The notes under the pieces were generated by a model that ran no database searches, was not told the origin of the DNA, and saw only the letters and a list, made by a program, of their open reading frames with translations. The translations under genes were made by a program, and so were the position numbers. From an uncultured Pelagibacteraceae bacterium (GTDB lineage Bacteria > Pseudomonadota > Alphaproteobacteria > Pelagibacterales > Pelagibacteraceae), in the NCBI GenBank assembly GCA_902591045.1, contig CACIZC010000005.1, positions 22,770 to 86,769 on the forward strand: DNA of 64,000 nucleotides, written 5' to 3'. Of this stretch, positions 1 to 8,734 are shown one piece after another (the stretch's first letter is position 1; every line of letters begins with the position of its first letter).

Positions 1-355
1 TAGGTGTAAAAACTCTCTCTACTGGAAAAGGAATGTGATAATTTAAGCCGGGTTGAGTTGTTTTAATAAATTTCCCAAATCTTAGAACAACTCCTTGTTC
101 GTCTGGCAAAACTCTATATAGGCCACTAAGCCCCCATAAAATTATTAAAACAAGAAGTCCAAGAAATATAGGTTTGTTACCAGTGGGTTTTCCTCCTGGA
201 AAAATTTTTCCAACTTTGCCCTGTGCTTTTCTAATAAGATCATCAATGTTTGGGGGAGATGTTCTTTCTCCTGAGCCATTTCCATTTCCGCCTGGAGCTT
301 TTCCTCCTCCTCCCCAAGGTGATTGGTTTTTAAATATATGATCTTTAAATGACAT
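1..355 (-). CDS. hflK: HflK, membrane protease regulator subunit (5' part only)
   Basis: The gene enters from the left edge, so only about 118 N-terminal residues are visible. It is not shown in its true frame in the ORF track; I translated the reverse complement from the ATG at 355. The protein starts MSFKDHIFKNQSPWGGGG, has the Gly/Pro-rich leader typical of HflK, then PPNIDDLIRKAQGK, one transmembrane segment (about residues 65-80, FLGLLVLIILWGLSGLY) and the start of the SPFH domain (YRVLPDEQGVVLRFGKF, TTQPGLNYHIPFPVE). HflK with HflC forms a membrane complex around FtsH and modulates its proteolysis. It is divergent from mrp. A TATAAA box lies only about 6 bp before the ATG, suggesting a very short leader. 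Confidence 0.9.
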   Translation of the reverse strand, partial: MSFKDHIFKNQSPWGGGGKAPGGNGNGSGERTSPPNIDDLIRKAQGKVGKIFPGGKPTGNKPIFLGLLVLIILWGLSGLYRVLPDEQGVVLRFGKFIKTTQPGLNYHIPFPVERVFTP

Positions 356-409
356 GACACTTTATATAGTGACTTTTTTGATAAAAACAAGTTATGATAA
401 AGCGATATA

Positions 410-1234
410 ATGTCTGAAAACAAAGCTAAAATAAGTGATAGTTTAAAAAAAAAGACTGATCCAAAAAATTTTAACAAAAACCCTATAAAAGGAACAAAAT
501 TCACCATCATGGTCTCTAGTGCAAAAGGAGGCGTTGGAAAATCTACCTTTGCTATTAATTTAACTTTCGCTCTTCAAAAAATTGGAAAAACAGTTGGATT
601 CTTGGATGCGGATATTTATGGACCTTCTTTACCAAAAATGATTGGGTTAAACGAAAAACCAAAAAGTGATGGAAAATTTTTATTTCCTTTAGAAAAATAC
701 GGAGCACAGTTCATGTCTTTGGGGTTTTTGGTTGATGAAAAAACTCCCATGATTTGGAGGGGCCCAATGGTTATTAGTGCCATTAAAACACTGACAGAAA
801 AAATTTTATGGAAGAATTTGGACTTCTTAATAATTGATATGCCTCCAGGTACTGGTGACACTCAGCTTACTTTTGCGCAAGATGTAAAAATTGACGGGAC
901 CATTATAGTTTCAACTCCGCAAGAATTAGCTTTAATGGATGTTCAAAGAGGAATTCAGATGTTTGATAAAACAAAAATAAAAATTCTTGGCCTTGTAGAC
1001 AATATGAGTTTTTTTACAGGAAGTGACGGAAAAAAATATAATATCTTTGGTGAAGGTGGCGTCGAACGGACTGCAAAAGAATTTAATAAAAAATTTCTTG
1101 GAAAAATTCCAATTAACACAAAGCTTAGAGAATCAGCGGATTTGGGTTTGCCTTTAACGTTTAAAGACCCTGATCACGAAATATCAAAAATATTTTCTGA
1201 AATTGCTAAAAAGATTACAGAAGATTTTCTTTAA
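410..1234 (+). CDS. mrp: Mrp/ApbC-type P-loop Fe-S carrier ATPase, short form
   Basis: A MinD-like P-loop ATPase of the Mrp/ApbC/NBP35 group, which in other bacteria carries Fe-S clusters to apo-proteins. The deviant Walker [12 protein letters not shown] is at residues 36-46, followed by [13 protein letters not shown] and [12 protein letters not shown]. The protein is 274 residues; many Mrp proteins are about 350 because of an N-terminal DUF59/MIP18 domain, which is absent here and replaced by about 30 Lys/Asn-rich residues. The usual CxxC after ENMS is also missing ([17 protein letters not shown]), so the classic cluster-bridging cysteines are gone. A TATGAT box ends about 11 bp before the ATG. 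The 3' end overlaps convergent thyX by 20 bp. Confidence 0.9.
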   Translation: MSENKAKISDSLKKKTDPKNFNKNPIKGTKFTIMVSSAKGGVGKSTFAINLTFALQKIGKTVGFLDADIYGPSLPKMIGLNEKPKSDGKFLFPLEKYGAQFMSLGFLVDEKTPMIWRGPMVISAIKTLTEKILWKNLDFLIIDMPPGTGDTQLTFAQDVKIDGTIIVSTPQELALMDVQRGIQMFDKTKIKILGLVDNMSFFTGSDGKKYNIFGEGGVERTAKEFNKKFLGKIPINTKLRESADLGLPLTFKDPDHEISKIFSEIAKKITEDFL

Positions 1235-2162
1235 GGCCAAGGGATCCCATTAATTCATTCCATTCTCTTTTTGAAAGCCCAGAATCTTCATGAGTACACT
1301 TTTCACCTTTCATCATTTTTTTTACAACAGATTTTCCTTTTGAGGATAACTCCATTGCTCCAACACGGTAATCCATAAAAGATTCGTAGGCTAAAGGAAC
1401 CCATCTTTTTAAAGAATCAATCATTACATCTGCATAAGCTCTGATCTCATACTGCGCATGACTATCTGCTCTTAGAGAAAGGAAATTGAGCAAGTTTAAT
1501 AAATCGGTTTTCCAATACCATTGTGTGTAGGCATTTAATGTGAGATTCATTCTAGCAAGCTCTCTTGCTAATCCTTGTTTATTTTCATCAATAACTGTTC
1601 CATCGTATTTTTGATTTAACATTTTTTCATAATCATCATAATTCCTTTTTGCATCTTCTTTAAGTAAATTTAAAATTTCATCAGCTTGTTTTCCATTAAT
1701 TAAATTTCCTCTTCCCTGACGATTATTCTCTGATTGTGCAGCAAGATGCTGCTTGTCTGGAATATAAAATTCTTTATCGAGAATAGAGTATCTTGCAGAG
1801 TACTCATTTACATTGGCAGTTCGATGTCTTATCCATTGTCTCGCAACAAATATTGGAAGCTTTATATGGTACTTAATTTCGCACATTTCAAAAGGTGTGC
1901 TGTGCCTATGTCTCATTAAATATTTTATCAAACCACTATCTGTAGAAACTTTTTTTGTTCCTTTGCCGTACGAAACTCTTGCTGCCTGTACGATTGAAGT
2001 ATCATCCCCCATATAATCGACCACTCTAACAAAACCATGGTCTAGAACCGGAAGGGCTTCGTAAAGAATTTTTTCTAATTCTGGTGATGTTACCCTTTTA
2101 GTTACATTTTTCTGGGATTGCTGCTCTTTAATTTCTTTTTTTTGATCTTCCGTTAATTTCAT
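1215..2162 (-). CDS. thyX: Flavin-dependent thymidylate synthase ThyX
   Basis: Makes dTMP from dUMP using methylene-tetrahydrofolate, FAD and NADPH, producing tetrahydrofolate rather than dihydrofolate. The ThyX signature [15 protein letters not shown] (RHRx7S) is at residues 112-126, with a second flavin/substrate segment RHRHSTPFE at about 84-92 and [15 protein letters not shown] in the C-terminal half. At 315 residues it fits the alphaproteobacterial length, with a charged N-terminal extension before the core. The start [10 protein letters not shown] is the only sensible ATG. It is convergent with mrp. Having ThyX usually goes with loss of ThyA and FolA, which may relate to the pteridine-reductase-like SDR at the right end of this window. 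Confidence 0.96.
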   Translation of the reverse strand: MKLTEDQKKEIKEQQSQKNVTKRVTSPELEKILYEALPVLDHGFVRVVDYMGDDTSIVQAARVSYGKGTKKVSTDSGLIKYLMRHRHSTPFEMCEIKYHIKLPIFVARQWIRHRTANVNEYSARYSILDKEFYIPDKQHLAAQSENNRQGRGNLINGKQADEILNLLKEDAKRNYDDYEKMLNQKYDGTVIDENKQGLARELARMNLTLNAYTQWYWKTDLLNLLNFLSLRADSHAQYEIRAYADVMIDSLKRWVPLAYESFMDYRVGAMELSSKGKSVVKKMMKGEKCTHEDSGLSKREWNELMGSLGLKENLL

Positions 2163-2206
2163 TTTTAATTAAAACTAATTTTATTAATGAATTATTATAT
2201 TAATTT

Positions 2207-3277
2207 TTAGTCTTTAAGAAATTCTTTTATTTGTTCTTCACAGATATTTAATGGCTTTTTTTGAAGTTTTTCTTTATTCCATTCAAGAATTTTATCTATA
2301 GATTTATTAAGCCTCCATTTTGGATGCCAATTTAAATATTTCTTAGCTTTAAAATTGCTTAATCTGAGCAAATCGGTTTCGGATGAAAATACCTTACTTT
2401 TTGTTTTAATAGTTTTGATTGTTAAATCTAACGATTTTGCAAATTTATCCGCGATGTATCTGACTGATTGACAGCTACTTAGGTTGGGCCCAAAATTCCA
2501 ATTTTGAACTTGGCCACGTAATTGATTTTTATAGAGCTTTTCTGCGAGTAATAAATAGCCGCTTAACGGTTCTAATACATGTTGCCATGGCCTCACAGAT
2601 TGCGGGTTACGTAAAATAATTTTTTTAGTTTTTTTCGCTGAGGCATAAATATCTGGGATTAACCTATCCTCAGAATAATCCCCTCCTCCAATAACATTTC
2701 CTGCTCTTACAGTTGCAAGTCTTTGATTAGGATTTTTTTTAAAAAAAGAACTTATGTAAGATGAAAATAAATATTCACAACACACTTTTGATGCACTGTA
2801 AGGATCGATTCCACCCAATTTATCTGTTTCTTTAAAAATCTTATTTTTTGAAATATCATAAACTTTATCAGTTGTAATTATTATTGAAGATTTAACATTT
2901 TTTATTTTTCTTACTGATTCCAAAATATTCATAGTGCCAGTGATATTTGTGTCAAATGTCTCTTTTGGTTCAAGGTAAGAATATCTCACTAGCGGTTGGG
3001 CAGCTAAATGAAAAAGTATAGTAGATTTTGATTTTTTAATTTCTCTATATAATTTTTTATAATCTCTAATATCGGCTATTATAGATCTATCTATAATGTC
3101 ACCAACCTTTGCGAGACTAAATAAATTAGGATTAGATTTTGGTTTAAGCGCATAACCAGTTACTTTAGCGCCAAAAAGATTTAAAAAAATACAAAGCCAA
3201 CTTCCTTTAAAACCAGTGTGTCCTGTTACAAAAACTCTTTTTCCTTTCCAAAAATTTGATTTTATTTTATTTTTCAC
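2207..3277 (-). CDS. rfbG: CDP-glucose 4,6-dehydratase
   Basis: An extended SDR that converts CDP-glucose to CDP-4-keto-6-deoxyglucose, the entry step to dideoxy and branched sugars of surface polysaccharides. The NAD-binding motif TGHTGFKGS is at residues 18-26, followed by the characteristic HLAAQPLVRYSYLEP, the catalytic TTDKVYD segment, and YSASK (Tyr160-Lys164). The family usually reads FVTGHTGFKGSWL, as here. The length of 356 residues is normal. It is the last gene of a four-gene minus-strand unit (methyltransferase, aminotransferase, glycosyltransferase, this gene) with 3-9 bp gaps or overlaps. The partner cytidylyltransferase (RfbF) that makes CDP-glucose is not in the window. Confidence 0.93.
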   Translation of the reverse strand: MKNKIKSNFWKGKRVFVTGHTGFKGSWLCIFLNLFGAKVTGYALKPKSNPNLFSLAKVGDIIDRSIIADIRDYKKLYREIKKSKSTILFHLAAQPLVRYSYLEPKETFDTNITGTMNILESVRKIKNVKSSIIITTDKVYDISKNKIFKETDKLGGIDPYSASKVCCEYLFSSYISSFFKKNPNQRLATVRAGNVIGGGDYSEDRLIPDIYASAKKTKKIILRNPQSVRPWQHVLEPLSGYLLLAEKLYKNQLRGQVQNWNFGPNLSSCQSVRYIADKFAKSLDLTIKTIKTKSKVFSSETDLLRLSNFKAKKYLNWHPKWRLNKSIDKILEWNKEKLQKKPLNICEEQIKEFLKD

Positions 3278-3280
3278 TGT

Positions 3281-4192
3281 TTAAAAATTTATTTTTTTCT
3301 CGTAGATTATTCTTTCGGTTTTCTTCAGTTGAAAATATATTCTAGTTACATATTCGCAAATTATAGCCAAGAACATACAAATAAAAATTAATAAAAAAAC
3401 AATAAAATTTTTATAAAATTCTAAAAGTTGAAATCCATAAAAAAGATTAATTAGTGAAAAAGTTATTCCAAAAAAAACTAGAAGCAAGGATAGTCTTCTA
3501 AAAATTTTTGTAAAAAAGAATGTCTCCTCTAGTAAGGCATTAATTGCGTAGGTAAAAGTATTGTAAAGACCTAATTTACTTTTTCCTTTCTTTCTAGTTT
3601 CTCTATTATATTCAATACCAAAAGGCTTGTTTGCTAACGCAAAAGTTAGTCCTCGTACATAAGGATATAAATTAGAGTTGTCCTTAAATCCATCAATTAC
3701 TTTTCTATCAACTAACCTAAAGTCATGAGCATCTAAAGGATATTTTATGTCTGCATTTAAATTCATAATCACATAAAAAGTTCTTCTCAGAAAACTTACA
3801 AAAGAATTTTCTTTTCTACTTTGCACAACACCATAGACAACATCGTTTCCTTGTTCCCATTTTTTTATAAAACTCTCAAAAAGCTCCGGTGGATCCTGTA
3901 AATCACAATCAATTACAATTGCTGCATCTCCCGACGAGTGTTTATACCCTTCCAGAATAGATTTGTCGTAATCGAGGTTGTTTCTAAATCTAATATATTT
4001 TACTTTTTTATCTTTTTTACATAGATCACTTAAAATTTCCTCAGATTTATCATTGCTGTTATTATCTGTAAAAATAAATTCATGATCATAATTTTTAAGT
4101 TTCTCTTCAAAAATTTTTTTGACTTTTTCGTAAGTATTTAAGATATTCTCTTCCTCATTTAAAACTGGAATACAAATAGAAATTTTTTTCAT
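3281..4192 (-). CDS. Family 2 glycosyltransferase, polyprenyl-phosphate sugar transferase type
   Basis: A GT-A fold glycosyltransferase of the DPM1/GtrB/ArnC type. It opens with ISICIPVLNEEENI, and the acidic metal/nucleotide-binding motif DCDLQDPPELF is near residues 95-105. Two hydrophobic segments close to the C terminus (about 235-285: LSLLLVFFGITFSLINLFYGF and FIVFLLIFICMFLAIICEYV) match the two-helix membrane anchor of enzymes that load a sugar onto undecaprenyl phosphate. It lies in the deoxysugar cassette, so the likely job is transfer of a cassette-made or hexose sugar to a lipid carrier at the inner membrane. The sugar cannot be read from the sequence. Confidence 0.85.
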   Translation of the reverse strand: MKKISICIPVLNEEENILNTYEKVKKIFEEKLKNYDHEFIFTDNNSNDKSEEILSDLCKKDKKVKYIRFRNNLDYDKSILEGYKHSSGDAAIVIDCDLQDPPELFESFIKKWEQGNDVVYGVVQSRKENSFVSFLRRTFYVIMNLNADIKYPLDAHDFRLVDRKVIDGFKDNSNLYPYVRGLTFALANKPFGIEYNRETRKKGKSKLGLYNTFTYAINALLEETFFFTKIFRRLSLLLVFFGITFSLINLFYGFQLLEFYKNFIVFLLIFICMFLAIICEYVTRIYFQLKKTERIIYEKKINF

Positions 4193-4201
4193 ATCTTTAT
4201 T

Positions 4202-5326
4202 TTAAAAATTGTTAATAGTTTTTACCACATGCATTATTTCGGACTTTTTTAAAGTTGGAAATATTGGTAAACTCAATATTTCTTTATAAATTTTTTCAGT
4301 AATTTTAAAACTTCTTTTGTTGAATTCCTTAAATGCAGATTGTTTATGTGGTGGCAAAGGATAATGTATCATAGTTTGAATATTGTTTTTGTTCAAAAAT
4401 TTTCTAAGTTTGTTTCTTAATTTACATTTTATTACAAATAAATGCCATGCATGCTCTATGTTTTTATTGTGATGTGGCATAGTTATTTTTGGATTCTTTA
4501 TATTTTTTAAGTAAAAATTTGCAATATTTTTTCTTATTTTTTGATGTTTTGAATAATCTTTCAATTTGTCAATTAAGATTGATGCTTGAATTTCGTCCAT
4601 TCTTGAATTTACCCCTTTATAAGTATTTTTGTATTTTCTGTCTTTTAAATTATCAAAAACATCTTCTCCGTAATTTCTAAGTGATTTAAGAATATTATAT
4701 AACTTTTTATTATTTGTTGTTATAGCTCCAGCATCTCCGAAAGCTCCAAGATTTTTTCCAGGAAAAAAACTAAAACACGTTGTATCACATATTGATCCAA
4801 TCATTTTATTATTTATTTTTGCCCCACAAGATTGTGCTGCGTCTTCAATTAACTTTAAATTTTTTTTCTTTGCAATTTTTTTAATTTCAAATAAATCTGC
4901 GGGATGCCCGTACAAATCCACTACAAGTATGGCTTTAGTTTTTTTGTTAATTGCTTTAAGTATATTTTGAGTTGAAATATTAAAAGTCCTAGAATCCGGC
5001 TCAACAAAAACTGGTTTTAAATTAGTTAATGTTATACCAAGAATACTTGCAATATATGTATTAGCAGGAACCAACACTTCATCTCCATTTTTCAGATCCC
5101 CTAAAATTTTAAAAGCCATGAAGGATAATTTTATGGCATCTACACAATTTCCTACAGCCACACAATATTTTGACTGACAATAATTAGAAAATTTTTTTTC
5201 AAAATTTTTTACGTAATCGCCTAAAAGATATCGACCTTTTTTATTTATAATTCTAAAATTCTTTATAAAGTTTTTTTCGTATTTTCTATTTATTTTAGAA
5301 ATGTTATAAAAATTTACTTTTTTCAT
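4202..5326 (-). CDS. DegT/DnrJ/EryC1/StrS family nucleotide-sugar aminotransferase
   Basis: A PLP-dependent aminotransferase acting on keto-deoxy sugars. The family signature is clear: EDAAQSCGA at 161-169 and the PLP-lysine region SFFPGKNLGAFGDAG with Lys191. The C-terminal substrate loop contains HAWHLFVIK and IHYPLPPHKQSAF, which are typical. The length of 374 residues is normal. It overlaps the upstream methyltransferase gene by 4 bp, so the two are translationally coupled. With CDP-glucose dehydratase in the same unit it probably aminates a CDP-4-keto-6-deoxyhexose derivative. RfbH-like deoxygenases belong to the same fold, but in RfbH-type enzymes the PLP lysine is replaced by histidine; here Lys is kept, which favours an aminotransferase. 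Confidence 0.9.
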   Translation of the reverse strand: MKKVNFYNISKINRKYEKNFIKNFRIINKKGRYLLGDYVKNFEKKFSNYCQSKYCVAVGNCVDAIKLSFMAFKILGDLKNGDEVLVPANTYIASILGITLTNLKPVFVEPDSRTFNISTQNILKAINKKTKAILVVDLYGHPADLFEIKKIAKKKNLKLIEDAAQSCGAKINNKMIGSICDTTCFSFFPGKNLGAFGDAGAITTNNKKLYNILKSLRNYGEDVFDNLKDRKYKNTYKGVNSRMDEIQASILIDKLKDYSKHQKIRKNIANFYLKNIKNPKITMPHHNKNIEHAWHLFVIKCKLRNKLRKFLNKNNIQTMIHYPLPPHKQSAFKEFNKRSFKITEKIYKEILSLPIFPTLKKSEIMHVVKTINNF

Positions 5327-6531
5327 TTTTTAAAATCTTTGTCTTCAATTATATTTATTATTTTGTTTTTAATTTTTTTATTTCTCAAGTAGTTTTTAAT
5401 TTCTTTTTTTATATGCCAAGCCAGATTTATTAAAGGTCTCTTTTTAATTAATTTCTTCAATCTTTTATCTGACTTTATTGGTATATTTGTTCCTGGAGCA
5501 TAATAACCAATCTTGTTAGAATTATGCCTCTCATAAATACCATCGATATGATTATTTTTTATATTTAAAATTTTTAGCAATATTGCTGCTCTCCCTGGAA
5601 ATGCCTTTGCTGGTAGTGGTCCATATACTTTATTAAGTTTTAAAATTTGTTTCTTTTTCTTTTTTGTCCAAAAACTAATAAAATGGTTCAGACTTTTTAT
5701 TTGGGTAAAAAATTTTTTCTCTTTTATAATTAAATTTTTATTATTAAAATTTCTTTTATTAATATTTGAATAAAAAATTCTAATGTTTCCCCCGTATCTT
5801 TTGGGAAATGAATATTTCATTATTCTCATATTTAAAAGTTTGGATATTTTTAGAAATGATGTAAAACTATAAGTTCTTGGATGCTCATGATAAAAGGTAT
5901 CAAATTGTTTTTTGCTAACAATTGACCCTAAATAATGATTCTCAATTATCAATATAGTTTGGTTTGATATAATTTTTTTTAAATTTTTAATTAGTCTTTT
6001 TAAATCTTCTATATGAGCAAAAACATTAGTAAATGTTATCACATCAATTTTGGGGTGATTATTTTTAATTTTTTTTGATATTTTTTCATCCATATAACCT
6101 TTGTATATTTTGTGCCCTTTTTTTTGAGCGTCTTTGTAAGCGTTTGTTGGTTCTACGCCAATTGTAATTGATTTATTTTTACGAAAAATATTTAATAAAC
6201 TTCCATCATTACAGCCAACATCTAAAACTACTTTTCCCTTTAAACTTCCTAAGGTTGTTCTGCAATCCGAAACCAATTGGTTCATGCCATGCAAAACATC
6301 TTTGGTTAACCTTGATCTATAATGATAGTTTTCTGGAAATAATACTTTTTTTTTTACCTGAAATTTTTGGTAAGCGGTTACACACTTCTTGCAGAAAGCT
6401 ATTTGAATTTTATAAAGTTTATTTTTTTTTTTAGATCCTATTTTAATTAAATCATCGCATAAAGGATGCTTGCCCAAATTTAACACTGTAGGGAGATTTC
6501 TTTGATCGCAAATTTCGCAGTAGTTTTTCAA
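5323..6531 (-). CDS. NDP-hexose C-methyltransferase (zinc-binding N-terminal domain type)
   Basis: A 402-residue SAM-dependent enzyme with the three-part layout of sugar C-methyltransferases. An N-terminal zinc-binding part contains CEIC (residues 5-8) and CKKC (about 48-51); then comes a Rossmann methyltransferase domain with VLDVGCNDGSLLNIF; then a C-terminal domain with the PGRAAILLKIL and YERHNSNKIGYYAPGTNIPI segments seen in the TylCIII/EvaC-like family. It begins the four-gene minus-strand unit and overlaps the aminotransferase by 4 bp. It is expected to add a branching methyl group to the keto-deoxysugar made by the dehydratase, giving a branched amino- or deoxysugar. The exact carbon is not predictable here. 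Confidence 0.85.
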   Translation of the reverse strand: MKNYCEICDQRNLPTVLNLGKHPLCDDLIKIGSKKKNKLYKIQIAFCKKCVTAYQKFQVKKKVLFPENYHYRSRLTKDVLHGMNQLVSDCRTTLGSLKGKVVLDVGCNDGSLLNIFRKNKSITIGVEPTNAYKDAQKKGHKIYKGYMDEKISKKIKNNHPKIDVITFTNVFAHIEDLKRLIKNLKKIISNQTILIIENHYLGSIVSKKQFDTFYHEHPRTYSFTSFLKISKLLNMRIMKYSFPKRYGGNIRIFYSNINKRNFNNKNLIIKEKKFFTQIKSLNHFISFWTKKKKKQILKLNKVYGPLPAKAFPGRAAILLKILNIKNNHIDGIYERHNSNKIGYYAPGTNIPIKSDKRLKKLIKKRPLINLAWHIKKEIKNYLRNKKIKNKIINIIEDKDFKK

Positions 6532-6567
6532 TTTAGATTGTATTATATAACAAAGTTCAATTAAAAT

Positions 6568-7104
6568 ATGAAGGAATTAAAACAGTTTCCAACTACAGAC
6601 TATAATAAAGGACCCCAAAAGTATTATTTTTTATCGATAGCAAAAAATATCGTCGAAATTGCTAATTTAGAAAATTCTGAAAAAACTATTTTAGATTTTG
6701 GATGTGGAAATAAAATTTTTAGTAAGATTTTGACCAAAAAAAAAATATTAAATTATGATGTAAAACCTGAATTTTCTGAAGTAAGCAATTTTGAAAATTT
6801 AAAATTTGATATTGTAATCTTCAATCATGTTTTAATGTATATGACGCCAAGTGAAATTGAAGAGATTCTTAATAAAATTCAAAAAATAAATCCTGAATGT
6901 GAATTAATACTTGGTCTTTCACGACAAAATTTTTTAAGTAAAATTGGAATGTTTTTAACATTTAATTTTGATGCTCACAAAAAAACTAAATCATCATATA
7001 AAGAACAATTAGAAAAATTTGAGAAAAAAACAATATTAATAAAAAACAAATTAAAGATTTTTGGTATTACAGATATATTTTATTCAAAATTTAAAAATGA
7101 CTAA
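6568..7104 (+). CDS. Small class I SAM-dependent methyltransferase
   Basis: A 178-residue protein with a degenerate but recognisable SAM-binding motif, ILDFGCGNKIFSKIL (about residues 42-56), then a motif IV-like FDIVIFNHVLMYMTPSEIEEIL. It is shorter than most Rossmann methyltransferases and the C-terminal part is highly charged. It is divergent from the C-methyltransferase gene and shares eight bases with the membrane-protein gene downstream, so the pair is probably co-translated. A TATATAAC-like box about 20 bp upstream could drive it. The substrate is unknown; the setting suggests a lipid, glycan or small-molecule methyl acceptor. Confidence 0.65.
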   Translation: MKELKQFPTTDYNKGPQKYYFLSIAKNIVEIANLENSEKTILDFGCGNKIFSKILTKKKILNYDVKPEFSEVSNFENLKFDIVIFNHVLMYMTPSEIEEILNKIQKINPECELILGLSRQNFLSKIGMFLTFNFDAHKKTKSSYKEQLEKFEKKTILIKNKLKIFGITDIFYSKFKND

Positions 7105-8680
7105 TATTAGAAACTCTCATCATATTATTTTTATATCAATTATTTTATTAAATTATTTTTTTCCATTATTAATTTTTAGAGAAATTACACTTTTTTATCA
7201 TGATAATTTAGATAGTATTGTGGTTTATAACCATGTACTCGGAAAAATTTATCAAGAAGGATTGAATTATTCAGATATTTTTTTAGGAGGAGAAATTAGG
7301 GCACATTTTTTAAGACATTTTATTAAGCCTTTTATACTCTTATATACAATTTTTAGTTCTGAATTAGCTTACTGGATTACTGATTTATTAGTAAAATTTA
7401 CTTGTTATTTTTCTTTTTTTATACTTGCAAACAAAATAACTAAAAAAAAATTTATATCTTGTCTAAGCTCTACATTATTTGTTTCATTAAACTCATATAC
7501 TACTTTAGGTTTTGGTTTGGCAATTCTTCCATATATAATTTATTTAGTAGTTTTTAAATCTCAGATTTCACTTAAACATTATTTAATTTTAATTTTTTTT
7601 GGACTAAATACAGATTTAATTGCAGATATTTTTTTTATTCCAATAGTGTTATGTATAATTTTCATTATTAATAGAAAAATATTTTCTCAAAAATTATTAC
7701 ATATTATAAAAATTTTAAGCATTTTTTTCGCTTGCACAATAATTTCAAGCTCTAATTTAATTTATTTACAGTTTTTTGGAGAAGAAATGCATCGTGAGGA
7801 ATTTTTTAATCAAAATATAACTTTTATAACAAATTTAATTGATCATATTTTATATATATTTCGTATATCTATTAACCTTAATTGGACACTATTTTACAGT
7901 TTCCCATACACTGTTATTTATGTGCCTTTAATTTTGTTTTCATTTTTTTCAAGAAACAAAATTGTTAAAGAATTTTTATTGTTTATTTTTTTAATACATA
8001 TTTTTTCTTTCCTTTTAAATACTGAAATACTTACAAATTTAAGAAATAATAGTTTTGGTTTAATTAAGACTTTTAATTTATCCTGGATTAAAATTTATTT
8101 TCCAATTTTATATGCTTTTTTATTTCTTTATTTACTATCTGGTAGTAAGAAAATAACATCAAATTTTTTGATAGTTTTTAGCTTAATTTCAATTTTACTA
8201 TTTCAAATTAATTCATCGGCTGTCCCATTTGTTAAAAAATATTTAATCAAGGAAGAAAATTATAGAAATCTATACACCTTCAATGGTTATTATTTATTTG
8301 ATGAATATAAAGAAATAAAAAATGTTGTTAAAAATAATAGAGTCTTATCAATAGGACTTGATCCAATGGTTGCTGTTATGAATAATATTAAAACAATAGA
8401 TGGCTATCATGCGTTATATCCTTTGTACTACAAAAAAAAGTTTAGAAAAATTATAGAGAGAGAATTGCTAATAAATGAAGATTACAAAAAAAGATATGAC
8501 AATTGGGGAAGCAGAGTCTACGCTTTTGTTAATGATCCTAATAATATTTTAATAAACTTTAAAGAGGCTAAAAATTTAGGTGCTAATTATATAATTTCTA
8601 AATACCCAATTAATTCAAATGAGTTAATTTCTAAGTGCGAAAATTGCAATATTAGCCTGCACCTTTATCAAATAAAATAA
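7097..8680 (+). CDS. Polytopic membrane protein, DUF6044/GT-C-like
   Basis: I place the start at the ATG of 7097 (MTNIRNSHHIIFISI) rather than the upstream in-frame start of the ORF track, because this start forms an ATGACTAA overlap with the preceding gene's stop. The protein has roughly 10-12 hydrophobic segments and a soluble C-terminal tail of about 150 residues. The early extracytoplasmic motif FYHDNLDSIVVYNHVLGKIY resembles the acidic first loop of large integral glycosyltransferase-like proteins (YkoS/DUF6044 group). I cannot see catalytic proof. The neighbouring sugar genes suggest a role in surface glycan assembly. Codon use and AT content are even more extreme than in the housekeeping genes, which fits an accessory gene. 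Confidence 0.6.
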   Translation: MTNIRNSHHIIFISIILLNYFFPLLIFREITLFYHDNLDSIVVYNHVLGKIYQEGLNYSDIFLGGEIRAHFLRHFIKPFILLYTIFSSELAYWITDLLVKFTCYFSFFILANKITKKKFISCLSSTLFVSLNSYTTLGFGLAILPYIIYLVVFKSQISLKHYLILIFFGLNTDLIADIFFIPIVLCIIFIINRKIFSQKLLHIIKILSIFFACTIISSSNLIYLQFFGEEMHREEFFNQNITFITNLIDHILYIFRISINLNWTLFYSFPYTVIYVPLILFSFFSRNKIVKEFLLFIFLIHIFSFLLNTEILTNLRNNSFGLIKTFNLSWIKIYFPILYAFLFLYLLSGSKKITSNFLIVFSLISILLFQINSSAVPFVKKYLIKEENYRNLYTFNGYYLFDEYKEIKNVVKNNRVLSIGLDPMVAVMNNIKTIDGYHALYPLYYKKKFRKIIERELLINEDYKKRYDNWGSRVYAFVNDPNNILINFKEAKNLGANYIISKYPINSNELISKCENCNISLHLYQIK

Positions 8681-8734
8681 TTTTCTTTGATAATTTTTTT
8701 TTTTTGAGTAAAGTGTTTTTGTTGGTTTACCAAC

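Noticed and set aside
145-510. 121-aa minus-strand ORF in the track
   Set aside because: It overlaps the real hflK frame (1-355) and the mrp start; the true minus-strand frame gives a convincing HflK N terminus.
4202-5326. RfbH-like PLP/Fe-S dehydrase for 3-deoxygenation
   Set aside because: The PLP lysine is present (PGKNLGAFGDAG) and there are no extra Fe-S cysteines, so an ordinary sugar aminotransferase fits better.
8721-8734. GTTGG-TTTA-CCAAC hairpin just before ssrA as a terminator of the membrane-protein gene
   Set aside because: No T-run follows it, and it is next to the acceptor piece, so it may be part of the tmRNA precursor.
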